DNA from: Pseudomonadota bacterium
GTDB lineage: Bacteria; Pseudomonadota; Alphaproteobacteria; Sphingomonadales; Sphingomonadaceae
Length of the DNA stretch: 64,000 nt
NCBI GenBank assembly: GCA_021849075.1
Contig: JAJZTH010000002.1
Location: 162,617-226,616, forward strand
Reading direction: 5' to 3'
Positions 43,919-52,274 of the stretch are shown here, piece by piece. Position numbers and translations under genes: made by a program. Below the pieces are notes generated by a model. It saw nothing but the letters and a program-made list of their open reading frames with translations. It searched no databases and was not told where the DNA came from. Numbering within the stretch: position 1 is the first letter of the stretch; each line of letters begins with the position of its first letter.

Positions 43919-45489
43919 AGAGGCTGCTGCCCGTCCTTGCCCTGCTGATGACGGGCGCGCCCGCACAAGCGCAAATGGAAGATGCGACCATCACGTCGCT
44001 GTCCGCCGATCTCGCCAGCGGCCGCACCAGCAGCGAGAAAGCGGTGCGCGCCTATGTGAAGCGCATCGCCGCGATGGACCGCAAGGGGCCACGGCTCAAC
44101 GCCATCATCGCGCTCAACCCCCATGCCATTGCGCAAGCGCGCGCGCTGGATGCGGAGCGGCGGGCGGGAAGGGTGCGCGGCCCGCTCCATGGCGTGCCGA
44201 TCCTGCTCAAGGATAATATCGAGGCGGCCGGCATGCCCACCACCGCCGGGTCGCTGGCGCTGGCCCGCAATGATCCGGGGCGCGATTCCCCCGTCGCCGC
44301 CGCCTTGAAGGCGAAGGGCGCAATCATTCTGGGCAAGACCAACCTGTCCGAATGGGCCAATTTCCGGTCCGAACGATCGATGAGCGGCTGGAGCGCGGTC
44401 GGTGGCCTTACCCGCAATCCCTATGCGCTTGATCGCACGACCTGCGGATCGTCGAGCGGATCGGGCGCGGCCGTCGCCGCCCGCTTCGCCCCCGCCGCGA
44501 TCGGCAGCGAAACCAACGGGTCGATCATCTGCCCGGCCTCCATGATGGGGCTGGTGGGTCTGAAGCCCAGCATCGGCCTGATCCCGCGCACCCATATCGT
44601 GCCGATCAGCCATAGTCAGGATACGGCCGGGCCGATGGCGCGCAGCGTGCGCGATGTCGCCATCCTGCTGTCCGCCCTGATCGCCAGCGATCCGGGCGAT
44701 CCCGCCACGGTGAACGCGATGGCCCATGCGGGCGACTATGCCGCCGCGCTGAACCCGGCAAAGATCCGGGGCATGCGCATCGGCGTGCTGCGCGGCGGGG
44801 CGCAGCCGGAATTGCTGGCCCGTTATGAGCACGCGCTGGCCGTGCTGAAGGGCCTTGGCGCGCAACTGGTCGAGGTGAAGAAGCCCCCAATGGAGGGCAT
44901 GTCCGCCGCCAGCTATGATGTGTTGCAATATGAGTTCAAGGCGGACCTCAACGCCTATCTGGCGTCGACCCGCGCCGATCAGGTGCCGACCCGCACGCTC
45001 GATGCGCTGATCGCCTTCGATGCGGCGCATGCCGCCACCGAAATGCCGTTGTTCGGGCAGGATATCTTCACCCTGTCGCAGGCGAAGGCCGGGCTGGACG
45101 ATCCGGCCTATCGCGCCGCGCGGGACACATCGCTGCGGCTGGCGGGGAAGGACGGGATCGATGCGATGCTGACGGACAACCGCGTCGATCTGTTGGTGAC
45201 GATCAGCTATGGCCCGGCCTGGCTGTCGGACACGGTCTGGGGCGATCAATATGAAGGGCCGGGCGGCTCCACTGGCCCCGCCGCCATCGCCGGCTATCCG
45301 CATCTGACCGTGCCCATGGGGCTGGTGCGCGGCCTGCCGGTGGGGTTGAGCTTCATCGGCGCGGCCTATGCGGAGCAGCGCTTGCTCGACGCGGGGCTGG
45401 CCTATGAACAGGCGGCCGGGATCAGCCCGAGGCCCGATTTCCGTCCCACCGCTGATACGGGGCCGGAACTGGAGGGGATGCGGCCTTAA
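43915..45489 (+). CDS. Secreted amidase-signature family protein
   Basis: A 524-residue amidase. Residues 1-20 (MKRLLPVLALLMTGAPAQAQ) are a signal peptide, so it acts in the periplasm. The amidase-signature triad is visible: Lys99 in GVPILLKDNIEA, the cis-serine in CGSSSGSGAAV (about 180) and the nucleophile Ser203 in SETNGSIICPA. It hydrolyses amide bonds of unknown substrate. The gene is coupled to DUF1801 upstream and meets the next gene tail to tail. Confidence 0.93.
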   Translation: MKRLLPVLALLMTGAPAQAQMEDATITSLSADLASGRTSSEKAVRAYVKRIAAMDRKGPRLNAIIALNPHAIAQARALDAERRAGRVRGPLHGVPILLKDNIEAAGMPTTAGSLALARNDPGRDSPVAAALKAKGAIILGKTNLSEWANFRSERSMSGWSAVGGLTRNPYALDRTTCGSSSGSGAAVAARFAPAAIGSETNGSIICPASMMGLVGLKPSIGLIPRTHIVPISHSQDTAGPMARSVRDVAILLSALIASDPGDPATVNAMAHAGDYAAALNPAKIRGMRIGVLRGGAQPELLARYEHALAVLKGLGAQLVEVKKPPMEGMSAASYDVLQYEFKADLNAYLASTRADQVPTRTLDALIAFDAAHAATEMPLFGQDIFTLSQAKAGLDDPAYRAARDTSLRLAGKDGIDAMLTDNRVDLLVTISYGPAWLSDTVWGDQYEGPGGSTGPAAIAGYPHLTVPMGLVRGLPVGLSFIGAAYAEQRLLDAGLAYEQAAGISPRPDFRPTADTGPELEGMRP

Positions 45490-45887
45490 GGCTCGCCCTT
45501 GCTTTGCTGCATGCGCCGTTCGGCGAACCATTGTTGCAGCATCTGCGCAGTGCAGCCGGTAAAGCCGTTGCTGCCGTTCACCGAACAGCTGTTGGGCAGA
45601 ATCTGGCGCTGGGTCTGCTCCATCGTCGCCACCTGACTGCCCCAGCCCGGGCCGCCGGCCGGCTCGGGCTTCTCGCGCAGCTTCTTGGGAATGCGATAGC
45701 GTTCGGATTCGGGTTTGCGCGCGCATACGACGATTTCGTCGCCCTTGCTCTGCGGGCAGGGATCATCGCCATAGACCAGCAAATTGATGATCCGCTCGGG
45801 CGGCGGCGCGGGCTGCGCCAGCGCGCTGCCGGGCAGCAGGGGCGCCAGCATCAGGCCGATCAGGGGAAGCACGACAGATTGCCGCAT
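45486..45887 (-). CDS. Secreted hypothetical protein, paralogue A (133 aa)
   Basis: The start is ATG 45887 (MRQSVVLPLIGLMLAPLLPG) with a signal peptide cleaved near ALAQP. The mature part has the block VYGDDPCPQSKGDEIVVCAR, then KPESERYRIPKKLREKP. Two further cysteines lie in NSCSVNGSNGFTGCTAQ. The same block occurs in the gene just upstream (45992-46534), so the two are tandem paralogues. I know no function; the paired cysteines suggest periplasmic disulfides. Confidence 0.75.
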   Translation of the reverse strand: MRQSVVLPLIGLMLAPLLPGSALAQPAPPPERIINLLVYGDDPCPQSKGDEIVVCARKPESERYRIPKKLREKPEPAGGPGWGSQVATMEQTQRQILPNSCSVNGSNGFTGCTAQMLQQWFAERRMQQSKGEP

Positions 45888-45991
45888 AGAAAATTCCTTT
45901 TTGTCCCCCGTAACGATGCCGGACCCGCCCCGGTCCGATGCCTGTCTGTCAGGACGATGTCGCCGTCCTGGACCCGTCAGGCCCGAACCCG

Positions 45992-46534
45992 TCAAGGCTG
46001 CGGCGGGGTCGACTGTTGCGTTGCGGCGGCCTTTTCTTCCGCCTTCACCCGCGCCTCGATCGCTTCGCTGTCGGCGTCGATGGTGGACAGCCGCCGGGCG
46101 CGCTCCGCCTCGACCAGATCCTTCCAGCTGGCATTGTCGGCCTGTTGCCGCTCCGCCTTGGCCAGACGGGACAGCTGCGCAAAACAGCCCGTTGCGCCGC
46201 CGCCGCCAACGGGCGAGCAGCTTTCGGTGCCCTGCCGGCCGACATATTCCATCGATCGCACCCGTTCACCCCATGCCTGATTGCTGGGCTTGTTCGGATC
46301 GCCGCGCAGCGGCTCGGGGATGCGATAGCGTTCCTCCTCGCCCTTGCGCGCGCACACGACGATGTCGTCGCCCCGGCTCTGCGGACAGGCGTCATCGCCA
46401 TAGACGATGACCAGATTGATCTTCTCGGTCCCGCCGCTGGTCGCGGCATTGGGAGCGGTATCCTGTTGCGCCATTGCAGGGACGGACGCGCCGAGCATCA
46501 GGGCGAAGGCTGCGATCATCGGGGTCTTCATCAT
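45992..46534 (-). CDS. Secreted hypothetical protein, paralogue B (180 aa)
   Basis: The start is MMKTPMIAAFALMLGASVPA, a signal peptide ending AMAQQ. The block VYGDDACPQSRGDDIVVCAR, then KGEEERYRIPEPLRGDP, matches paralogue A almost residue for residue. ESCSPVGGGGATGCFAQL mirrors its second cysteine pair. The C-terminal ~60 residues are a charged helix (KAERQQADNASWKDLVEAER) that A lacks. It lies 13 bases downstream of coq7 and may be co-transcribed with it. Confidence 0.75.
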   Translation of the reverse strand: MMKTPMIAAFALMLGASVPAMAQQDTAPNAATSGGTEKINLVIVYGDDACPQSRGDDIVVCARKGEEERYRIPEPLRGDPNKPSNQAWGERVRSMEYVGRQGTESCSPVGGGGATGCFAQLSRLAKAERQQADNASWKDLVEAERARRLSTIDADSEAIEARVKAEEKAAATQQSTPPQP

Positions 46535-46547
46535 CTCTGCGTCCTTA

Positions 46548-47102
46548 TCAGATGCGCTTGGAAAGCGCGATGGCGGCGCGGCATCCCAGCCGGATGGCGC
46601 CCGACAAGAGGGGGTAGGCCGGCGCCTGCTCCGCGCCATGGGCCAGCGCGGCGTCGCGATGCTCGACTTCCTCCGCCTGAAAATCCGCAATGGCGGTGGA
46701 GAGTTCCGGGTCGTCCGCGCCCAGTTGCTCCAGCTGCTCGGCATAATGTTTGTCGATTTCGGTTTCGATCGCGGCGGTGCAGGCCATGGCGGCCCTTGGT
46801 CCCATCGCCGCCGTCACCGCGCCCAGCGCAAAGCCGGCGACATTCCAGATCGGCGCCAGCGCGGTCGGGCGCACGCCGCGCCGGGCGATCATCGCGTCGA
46901 AGGCGGCCCGATGGCGTTCCTCCTGCGCCGCCATGCCCGCGATCAGCCGACCATAAGGATGGCGATCGCCCATCACCGCCAGCTGCCCGGCATAGATGCG
47001 CACCGCGCCAAATTCGCCGGCCTGATCGACCCGCACCATGGCGGCGCGGTCGGCATCGCTCGGCCGCTTGCCGGGACGGGGGAAATCCTTGCGCGCGCTC
47101 AT
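46548..47102 (-). CDS. coq7: Demethoxyubiquinone hydroxylase (COQ7 family)
   Basis: A 184-residue di-iron protein with the ferritin-like motif set: VDQAGEFGAVRIYAGQ (first Glu), GMAAQEERHRAAFD (ExxH), ETEIDKHYAEQLEQL, and FQAEEVEHRDAAL (ExxH). It performs the penultimate ring hydroxylation in ubiquinone synthesis at the membrane. The ATG overlaps the dsbB stop by four bases. Confidence 0.94.
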   Translation of the reverse strand: MSARKDFPRPGKRPSDADRAAMVRVDQAGEFGAVRIYAGQLAVMGDRHPYGRLIAGMAAQEERHRAAFDAMIARRGVRPTALAPIWNVAGFALGAVTAAMGPRAAMACTAAIETEIDKHYAEQLEQLGADDPELSTAIADFQAEEVEHRDAALAHGAEQAPAYPLLSGAIRLGCRAAIALSKRI

Positions 47103-47593
47103 GCCTTCCTCGCTTTCAGCAACAAGGCCAAGATGGCGAGCGCGGCCACGCTCGACAAGAGGCCGTTATAGCCCGCCATGGAAATGCCGAACATCTTCCA
47201 CGCCGCCACGTCGCAACGGGTGATCGGGCTGGCCATGATCTGGTTGAGCATGTCCGCCGCGCTGCCGCCGGAAGGCGATGTGGAGCAGGTGGTCAGTCCT
47301 TCCCACCAGCCATATTCGACGCCCGCGTGAAACAGGCCGATCAGGCCGCTGATCCCCACGGCAATGCCGGCAAAGCCCGCGAACAGCGCGCTCCTGCACG
47401 CGCGCCCGCGCAGCCCATAGGCGACCAGCGCCAGCGGGATGGCGGCGAAATGGGCATAACGCTGCCACCAGCACATTTCGCACGGAGCCAGGCCGCCAAT
47501 ATATTGAAAGGCATAGGCGCCGGCGAGCATGATGATCGGCATAAGCAGCGCCAGGGCGCGGGCCATGGCAAGCGAGGGAGACTGGCTGTTCAT
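47099..47593 (-). CDS. dsbB: Disulfide bond formation protein B family
   Basis: A 164-residue protein with four hydrophobic helices. CEMCWWQRYAH (Cys38, Cys41) is the quinone-proximal redox pair, and the second periplasmic pair is GLTTCSTSP and SPITRCDVAAW. It reoxidises a periplasmic DsbA-type protein and passes electrons to quinone. It starts MNSQSPSLAMARAL. It is coupled to coq7 by an ATGA overlap. Confidence 0.92.
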   Translation of the reverse strand: MNSQSPSLAMARALALLMPIIMLAGAYAFQYIGGLAPCEMCWWQRYAHFAAIPLALVAYGLRGRACRSALFAGFAGIAVGISGLIGLFHAGVEYGWWEGLTTCSTSPSGGSAADMLNQIMASPITRCDVAAWKMFGISMAGYNGLLSSVAALAILALLLKARKA

Positions 47594-48029
47594 ACCGCCC
47601 GCTTAAACATTCCCCATGCTTTCGTCATGCTGAACTTGCACGCCGGCCGGGCGATGTTCCATGCCGGGTGAACGCGGCACATTGGGCAGGCCGGAGGGGC
47701 TGGATTGCTTTCGGGAAAGGACGCGGTGGAGCCGGGGGGCTTCGTACAACGGGGCTGTCCTATTGCGCGGTCGCCTGCAAAGCTCCGATCTGTCTTTCCC
47801 ATCGTCAAACCCCGGATTTCCGCCATTTTTCAGGCGGCGAAAATCCTATTACAGGCTTCATATGCGAGAAGTTACGGAAGTTACGCGCACAAGCTCAGGC
47901 AACGCTTTGAAAAACAAGGCGTTCATATGGCCGTGTGCGCCCGGAAAGGGTCACGGCATGGCATGAGCGTATGAAGATTGGGAAGAAAAGCCCGCCCCGA
48001 CGCGCAGAAGGCGCGCCGGGGCGCAGTTT
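47594..48029. other. 436-base gap between dsbB and ctpA, no gene supported
   Basis: Several overlapping short frames exist but none has a good ribosome binding site. GGATTTCCGCC and GGCGGCGAAAATCC, separated by ATTTTTCA and with unpaired bases, form a hairpin near 47815-47849. The tandem nonamer GAAGTTACG occurs just after at about 47872-47890. The end of the gap is a terminator (47994-48035). A small plus-strand transcript ending there is possible. Confidence 0.4.
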
Positions 48030-48035
48030 TTATTT
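47994..48035. terminator. Bidirectional terminator downstream of ctpA
   Basis: GCCCCG-A-CGCGC (47994-48005) pairs with GCGCG-C-CGGGGC (48011-48022) around AGAAG. It is followed by GTTTTTATTT on the plus strand; on the minus strand CTTTTC follows. It overlaps the end of ctpA by a few bases. Confidence 0.75.
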
Positions 48036-49376
48036 CGCGCCCGGCTTGCGGGCCTGCGCCTGGGCGATGGTCGCGCCGGGCGTGCTGGCCAGGCGCGAAA
48101 TCGTCTTGAGCGCATAGTCGAGCTGGAAGTCCTCCACGCCCTTCTTCTTCAAATCGTCCGCCGACATGGCGAAGCGCGGATCGTCCTTCGCATCCTCTTC
48201 CAGCGCCTTGTCGTCGGTCTTGATCTCGTTGATCAGGTGACGGCGCAGGTCGCTTTCGCGGAATTTCGGCCGGTTCTTATAATCGGGATCGGACAGCTGC
48301 GGCACGCGGATATCGGGCTGAATGCCGCCTTCCTGCACGCTGCGGCCCGACGGCGTGTAATAGCGCGCCGTGGTCAGCTTGAGCGCCGTCGTGTTGCTGA
48401 GCGGCAGCATGGTCTGGACGCTGCCCTTGCCGAAACTGCGTTCGCCCATCACCAGCGCGCGATGCTGATCCTGCAACGCGCCGGCCACGATTTCGGATGC
48501 GGATGCGGAACCCGCATCGACCAGCACGATCACCGGCAGGCCCTTCGCATCGTCGCCCGGCTTGGCATAATAGCGCTCGACGTCACCCTTGGCCCGGCCA
48601 CGCTGCGACACGATTTCACCGCGCTCCAGGAAGGTGTCGCTGACGCTGACCGCTTCATCCAGCAGGCCGCCGGGGTTGGAGCGCAGGTCGAGGATATAGC
48701 CGGTGGGCTTGTGGCCCAGGCTCTTGTCGATGCTGCGGATCGCCGATCGCACGTCGGCTCCGGTATTGGCCGAGAAGCTGACGATGTTGATGACGCCGAT
48801 ATTGTTCTTCACTTCCCATTTGACAGGCTTGAGCTGAATGATCTCGCGCGTCAGGGTCAGTTCGATCGGCTTGTCGCGACCGGCGCGGACGAGGGTCAGC
48901 TTCAGGCTGGTGCCCGGCGCACCGCGCATCTTGTCCACCGCTTCGTCCAGCGTGCCGCCATAGATCAGCTGGCCGTCGATATGGGTGATATAGTCGCCCG
49001 CCTTGATACCCGCGCGCCAGGCCGGCGTATCCTGCGTAGGCGCAATCACCTTGACCGCACCATCTTCCTGCGTGACCGACAGGCCAAGGCCGCCATAGCT
49101 GCCTTCGGTCTGGGTGCGCAGATTCTGGAAATCGCGCGCGTCGAGGAAGCTCGAATGCGGGTCCAGGCTGGCCAGCATGCCGTCGATCGCGCCCTTGATC
49201 AGCTTTTCGTCGTCGACCTTCTCGACATAATCGCTGCGGACCTTCTGGAAGACATCCATGAACTCATCGAGCGCCTTGTAGCTCGACGCCTCCCCATCGG
49301 CGAGAGCGGCAGTCGTAGCAGGGATGAGCGCAAGCGCCCCGAGCGCAACCGCGCCCTGGAGGAAGGTGGATTTCAT
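48030..49376 (-). CDS. ctpA: S41-family carboxy-terminal processing protease
   Basis: A 448-residue periplasmic serine protease. Signal peptide at 1-26 (MKSTFLQGAVALGALALIPA), then an N-terminal helical region, a PDZ domain (about 95-180; YGGLGLSV, GIKAGDYITHIDG) and the tail-specific protease core. The catalytic dyad is Ser292 in GSASASEIVAGAL and Lys317 in RSFGKGSVQTM. CtpA enzymes trim envelope proteins and peptidoglycan hydrolases. The neighbouring EnvC-like gene suits that role. ATG 49376 is chosen for the signal peptide. Confidence 0.95.
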   Translation of the reverse strand: MKSTFLQGAVALGALALIPATTAALADGEASSYKALDEFMDVFQKVRSDYVEKVDDEKLIKGAIDGMLASLDPHSSFLDARDFQNLRTQTEGSYGGLGLSVTQEDGAVKVIAPTQDTPAWRAGIKAGDYITHIDGQLIYGGTLDEAVDKMRGAPGTSLKLTLVRAGRDKPIELTLTREIIQLKPVKWEVKNNIGVINIVSFSANTGADVRSAIRSIDKSLGHKPTGYILDLRSNPGGLLDEAVSVSDTFLERGEIVSQRGRAKGDVERYYAKPGDDAKGLPVIVLVDAGSASASEIVAGALQDQHRALVMGERSFGKGSVQTMLPLSNTTALKLTTARYYTPSGRSVQEGGIQPDIRVPQLSDPDYKNRPKFRESDLRRHLINEIKTDDKALEEDAKDDPRFAMSADDLKKKGVEDFQLDYALKTISRLASTPGATIAQAQARKPGAK

Positions 49377-49480
49377 GGCTGTCCTAGATTCCGGCATCTG
49401 ATCCCCGATATAGGCCGATTCGCACCGCAACGCAAAAGCGCGCTTCGACGGAGTGTCGCCGAATGACGATGAGCGTCGGG

Positions 49481-49849
49481 TTAATGGGATTTCCAGGCGA
49501 TCCCCAACCGAACGGCAGCGTCATGCAGCCGCCGGTCCCGAGTCCAGAATCTGGCGTCAGGCGTCAGTTTTGTAGACGCAAGCAGATGCGTATCCAGATA
49601 ACCGACGCCCAGACCAAAAAGACGTTCCACCTCAATAAAATGCATCACTTCTGCGTGACTTGCGGTCGTTACGGAAGGAAGGCGGTTGAACGTATCCAAT
49701 AACGCTTCGCGTCGATGCAGGCTGCCCATCGCGATTTCGCCGATGACGAAGGGGTGACACAGCACCTCCCCCGCTTCGAGCAAGGCAGTTAAGACGGCAT
49801 TTTCTGCGCGGAGATGATCGACCCAGACTGACGTGTCCGCCAGGATCAT
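49481..49849 (-). CDS. vapC: VapC-type PIN-domain toxin
   Basis: A 122-residue PIN-domain ribonuclease. Acidic active-site residues are Asp5 (MILADTSVWVDHLR), Glu38 (VIGEIAMG), Asp86 (GYLDTHLLAS) and Asp105 (WTRDRRLH). VapC toxins cut tRNAs or other RNAs when free of VapB. The ATG overlaps the vapB stop by four bases, the classical arrangement. Lower GC in this stretch than in the flanking genes suggests later arrival. Confidence 0.93.
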   Translation of the reverse strand: MILADTSVWVDHLRAENAVLTALLEAGEVLCHPFVIGEIAMGSLHRREALLDTFNRLPSVTTASHAEVMHFIEVERLFGLGVGYLDTHLLASTKLTPDARFWTRDRRLHDAAVRLGIAWKSH

Positions 49850-50043
49850 GAGATATCCGGACGGCGCCGGGGGGGCAGTTCCAGATCGGGCTGCGAACCG
49901 CCGAGCCGCGCGAGCCGCCGAGCCGCTTCCCTCTGGATCAAGGCGGTCAATGCCTCGCGCAGCAGCGCAGGCTTCTCCTGCAAGCCGGTATATTCCTGAG
50001 CCTTGGCTACAAGATCATCATCAAGGGTTACAGTCGTACGCAC
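49846..50043 (-). CDS. vapB: VapB-type antitoxin
   Basis: A 65-residue protein starting at GTG 50043 (MRTTVTLDDDLVAKAQEYTG), with GAGGAG seven bases upstream. The N-terminal ribbon-helix-helix binds DNA; the C-terminal tail QPDLELPPRRRPDIS should occupy the VapC active site. A perfect 18-base palindrome lies 26 bases upstream, a probable autoregulatory operator. Confidence 0.88.
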   Translation of the reverse strand: MRTTVTLDDDLVAKAQEYTGLQEKPALLREALTALIQREAARRLARLGGSQPDLELPPRRRPDIS

Positions 50044-50069
50044 CTTACATCTCCTCAAGGTATCATTTT

Positions 50070-50087
50070 TAGCATCAAATGATGCTA
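50070..50087. promoter_or_regulatory. Palindromic operator upstream of vapBC
   Basis: TAGCATCAAATGATGCTA is a perfect 18-base palindrome (eight-base arms around AA). It lies 26 bases before the vapB start and just before the end of the EnvC-like gene. Ribbon-helix-helix antitoxins bind such sites to repress their own operon. Confidence 0.6.
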
Positions 50088-50098
50088 CTCTCAACGCC

Positions 50099-51334
50099 TC
50101 ACCCCAGTCCCACCAGCGGCACGATATCGACCGGTCGGCCATTACGGCGCAGTTCCACGGTGATGTTCGGGCGTTCTGGCCCGGTGATGCCGACCGGGTC
50201 GCCCTGTCGCACGGTCTCGCCGACCTGGGCGGTGACGCGATGGAGGCCGGTGATGAGCGTGGTCCAGCCCTGGCCATGGTCGATGATCAATATCTGGCCA
50301 TAGTCGCGATAGGGACCGGCAAAGGCGATGCGACCCGCGGTGGGGGCGATCGCCTGTGCGCCCGGCTGCGTCACGAGGGTCAGGCCGCGGGATCGGACGC
50401 CACCGTCATTCACTTCGCCCATGCCGGTGACAAGCTGGCCGATGACGGGCAGGCGATAGGGCGGCGGGCCGCCAGCCGATGCTTCGCGTTCGGGCGCGGG
50501 GGCGGCGGCCTGATCGGGGCGGGCGGGGCGCAGCAACGGGCCGGACAGGGCGGCGAGCCGGTCGCGCAGGTCGCCGGCCTCCTCCAGCCGGTCCATCAGG
50601 TCGACAATGTCGCGCGCCCGCTCGCCCAGCGCCAGCGCGCGTTCGCTCTCCAGCCCCGCATTGGCGCGATAGTCGCGGGCGGCGACGCGCTTTTGCGCTT
50701 CCAGCGCCGCGAGGGCGGTCTGGCGATCCTTGCGGTCGGCCTGCGCCTGATCGAGGGCATCGGCGGCTTGTTGGGCGGTGGCGCGCAGGGCGCGGCTCTT
50801 GTCCAGCTCGGCGCGCAGGCCGGCGGTGCGCTGCTGGATGACCGGCAGGATCTGGCCCAGCACCGCGCGCATATGGACGGCGTCCGCCACCGATCCGGGC
50901 TGGACGAGTGCGAGCGCCAGAGGGCGGCGGGCCATCATCTGGAGCGCGGCGGTCAGACGGACGACGGGTTCCTGCCGGGCGGCAAGGCGGGCGGCCTGGG
51001 CGCGCTGCAACCGGGCGATGATGGCGATGCGGGCCTGCGCCGCCTGAATGTCCGCCTCCGCCTGCTGGATGCGGGCGGCGATCGCGGCGGCGCGGCGGCG
51101 GGCCTGTTCGGCTTCGTCGCGGGCCAGGCCGGCCTGTTGTTCGAGACGGGCGGAGCGGTCGCGCGCTTCATACGACTGGCGGCGGGCATTTTTGAGCGCT
51201 TGCTGCTCCTGCGCCAGTGTGGTGCCGGCGGTGCCCGACAGAATGATGGCATTGTCAGCGGCGGCGGGCAGGCGCGTGGCGGCCAGGGCCAGAAGGCCCG
51301 CCAGTCCGCCAGCAATGAGGATAGTGCGCTTCAC
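50099..51334 (-). CDS. EnvC-like murein hydrolase activator (degenerate LytM domain)
   Basis: A 411-residue secreted protein. Signal peptide 1-26, a long coiled coil (about 35-250; many RRQSYEARDR-type heptads, Ala/Arg rich) and a C-terminal LytM/M23 domain (about 295-411). The zinc ligands of active M23 enzymes are missing: the HxxxD position reads RSRGLTLV and the HxH position reads NITVELRRNG. It should therefore activate an amidase instead of cutting peptidoglycan itself, as EnvC does. Its neighbours rlmH-rsfS-nadD form the usual block. Confidence 0.86.
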   Translation of the reverse strand: MKRTILIAGGLAGLLALAATRLPAAADNAIILSGTAGTTLAQEQQALKNARRQSYEARDRSARLEQQAGLARDEAEQARRRAAAIAARIQQAEADIQAAQARIAIIARLQRAQAARLAARQEPVVRLTAALQMMARRPLALALVQPGSVADAVHMRAVLGQILPVIQQRTAGLRAELDKSRALRATAQQAADALDQAQADRKDRQTALAALEAQKRVAARDYRANAGLESERALALGERARDIVDLMDRLEEAGDLRDRLAALSGPLLRPARPDQAAAPAPEREASAGGPPPYRLPVIGQLVTGMGEVNDGGVRSRGLTLVTQPGAQAIAPTAGRIAFAGPYRDYGQILIIDHGQGWTTLITGLHRVTAQVGETVRQGDPVGITGPERPNITVELRRNGRPVDIVPLVGLG

Positions 51335-51387
51335 CCGATGCCCCGACCCTTTATCTTGCTCTGCCTAGGCGGAAAAAGGCCGGGCTT

Positions 51388-51810
51388 CTAGCCTTCGCGA
51401 TGATAGGGATGATTGGAAAGGATGGAGCAGGCGCGCCAGAGTTGTTCGGCCAGCATCGCGCGCGCCATCATGTGCGGCCAGGTCATCGCGCCAAAGGCGA
51501 TCAGCAGGTCGGCATTCGCCCGGTCCGCATCATCGAAGCCGTCCGCCGCGCCGATTAGGAAACGGCATTCGCGCGTGCCCGCGTCGCGCCAGCCCTCGAT
51601 CCGGCGGGCGAAATCCATGGAGCCGAGCTGTTTGCCTTTTTCGTCCAGCATGACCGTGACGGTGCCGGGGCCGACGGGGGGGAGCTTGCCGCCCCGGTCG
51701 GGCATTTCGGTGATTTTGTGCGGCATGGTCAGCCGCTTGACATAGCGGTCGACCAGATCGGCCTCGGGCGAGCGCCCGATCTTGCCGCGCGCGATGATGT
51801 GGAGGAGCAT
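51388..51810 (-). CDS. rlmH: 23S rRNA pseudouridine-1915 N3-methyltransferase
   Basis: A 140-residue SPOUT methyltransferase. LLHIIARGKIGRSPEADLV at the start, then LDEKGKQLGSMDFARRIEGW, FLIGAADGFDD (SAM-binding knot) and the invariant C-terminal HPYHREG. It methylates pseudouridine 1915 of helix 69 in assembled ribosomes. It lies 62 bases downstream of rsfS. Confidence 0.97.
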   Translation of the reverse strand: MLLHIIARGKIGRSPEADLVDRYVKRLTMPHKITEMPDRGGKLPPVGPGTVTVMLDEKGKQLGSMDFARRIEGWRDAGTRECRFLIGAADGFDDADRANADLLIAFGAMTWPHMMARAMLAEQLWRACSILSNHPYHREG

Positions 51811-51872
51811 GGCCCCTCCCTTAGACTGTCATGGCCCGTCTGTCGAAGGGGGCTGCCCCCCTTCGGAATGAA

Positions 51873-52262
51873 TCAGGCGTTGCCCGCGATCGGCGCGTCG
51901 ACGAAGCCCCACATCCGTTCCAGATTGTAGAAGCTGCGCACTTCCGGCTTGAACAGATGGACGATCACGTCGCCGGCATCGATCAGTACCCAATCGGCGA
52001 CCGGAAGACCTTCGACCCGTGCGGAGCGGCCCGTTTCCTTCTTGATCCGTTCGGCCAGATGCTGGGCGATCGCCGCGACCTGGCGCGAGGAACGGCCGTT
52101 CGCGATCACCATATGATCGGCGATGCTGCTCTTGCCTTCCAGCGGGATGGAGATGATTTCCTGCGCCTGGTCGTCGTCGAGCGATTGCATGACAAGGGCG
52201 TGCAGGGCGGCCACGGATTCTGCGCCGAGCGCGGTATCGTTGGCAGGGGCGAGGTTAGACAA
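51873..52262 (-). CDS. rsfS: Ribosomal silencing factor RsfS
   Basis: A 129-residue RsfS/DUF143 protein. SLDDDQAQEIISIPLEGKSS, ADHMVIANGRSSRQVAAIA, GLPVADWVLIDAGDVIVHLF and FYNLERMWG are the family signatures. It binds uL14 and blocks subunit joining in starvation. It is 12 bases downstream of nadD, in the usual nadD-rsfS-rlmH order. Confidence 0.97.
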   Translation of the reverse strand: MSNLAPANDTALGAESVAALHALVMQSLDDDQAQEIISIPLEGKSSIADHMVIANGRSSRQVAAIAQHLAERIKKETGRSARVEGLPVADWVLIDAGDVIVHLFKPEVRSFYNLERMWGFVDAPIAGNA

Positions 52263-52274
52263 TTAAACTCCAAT

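Noticed and set aside
47866-47968. Short plus-strand frame MREVTEVTRTSSG in the dsbB-ctpA gap
   Set aside because: No ribosome binding site; the start overlaps a tandem nonamer repeat.
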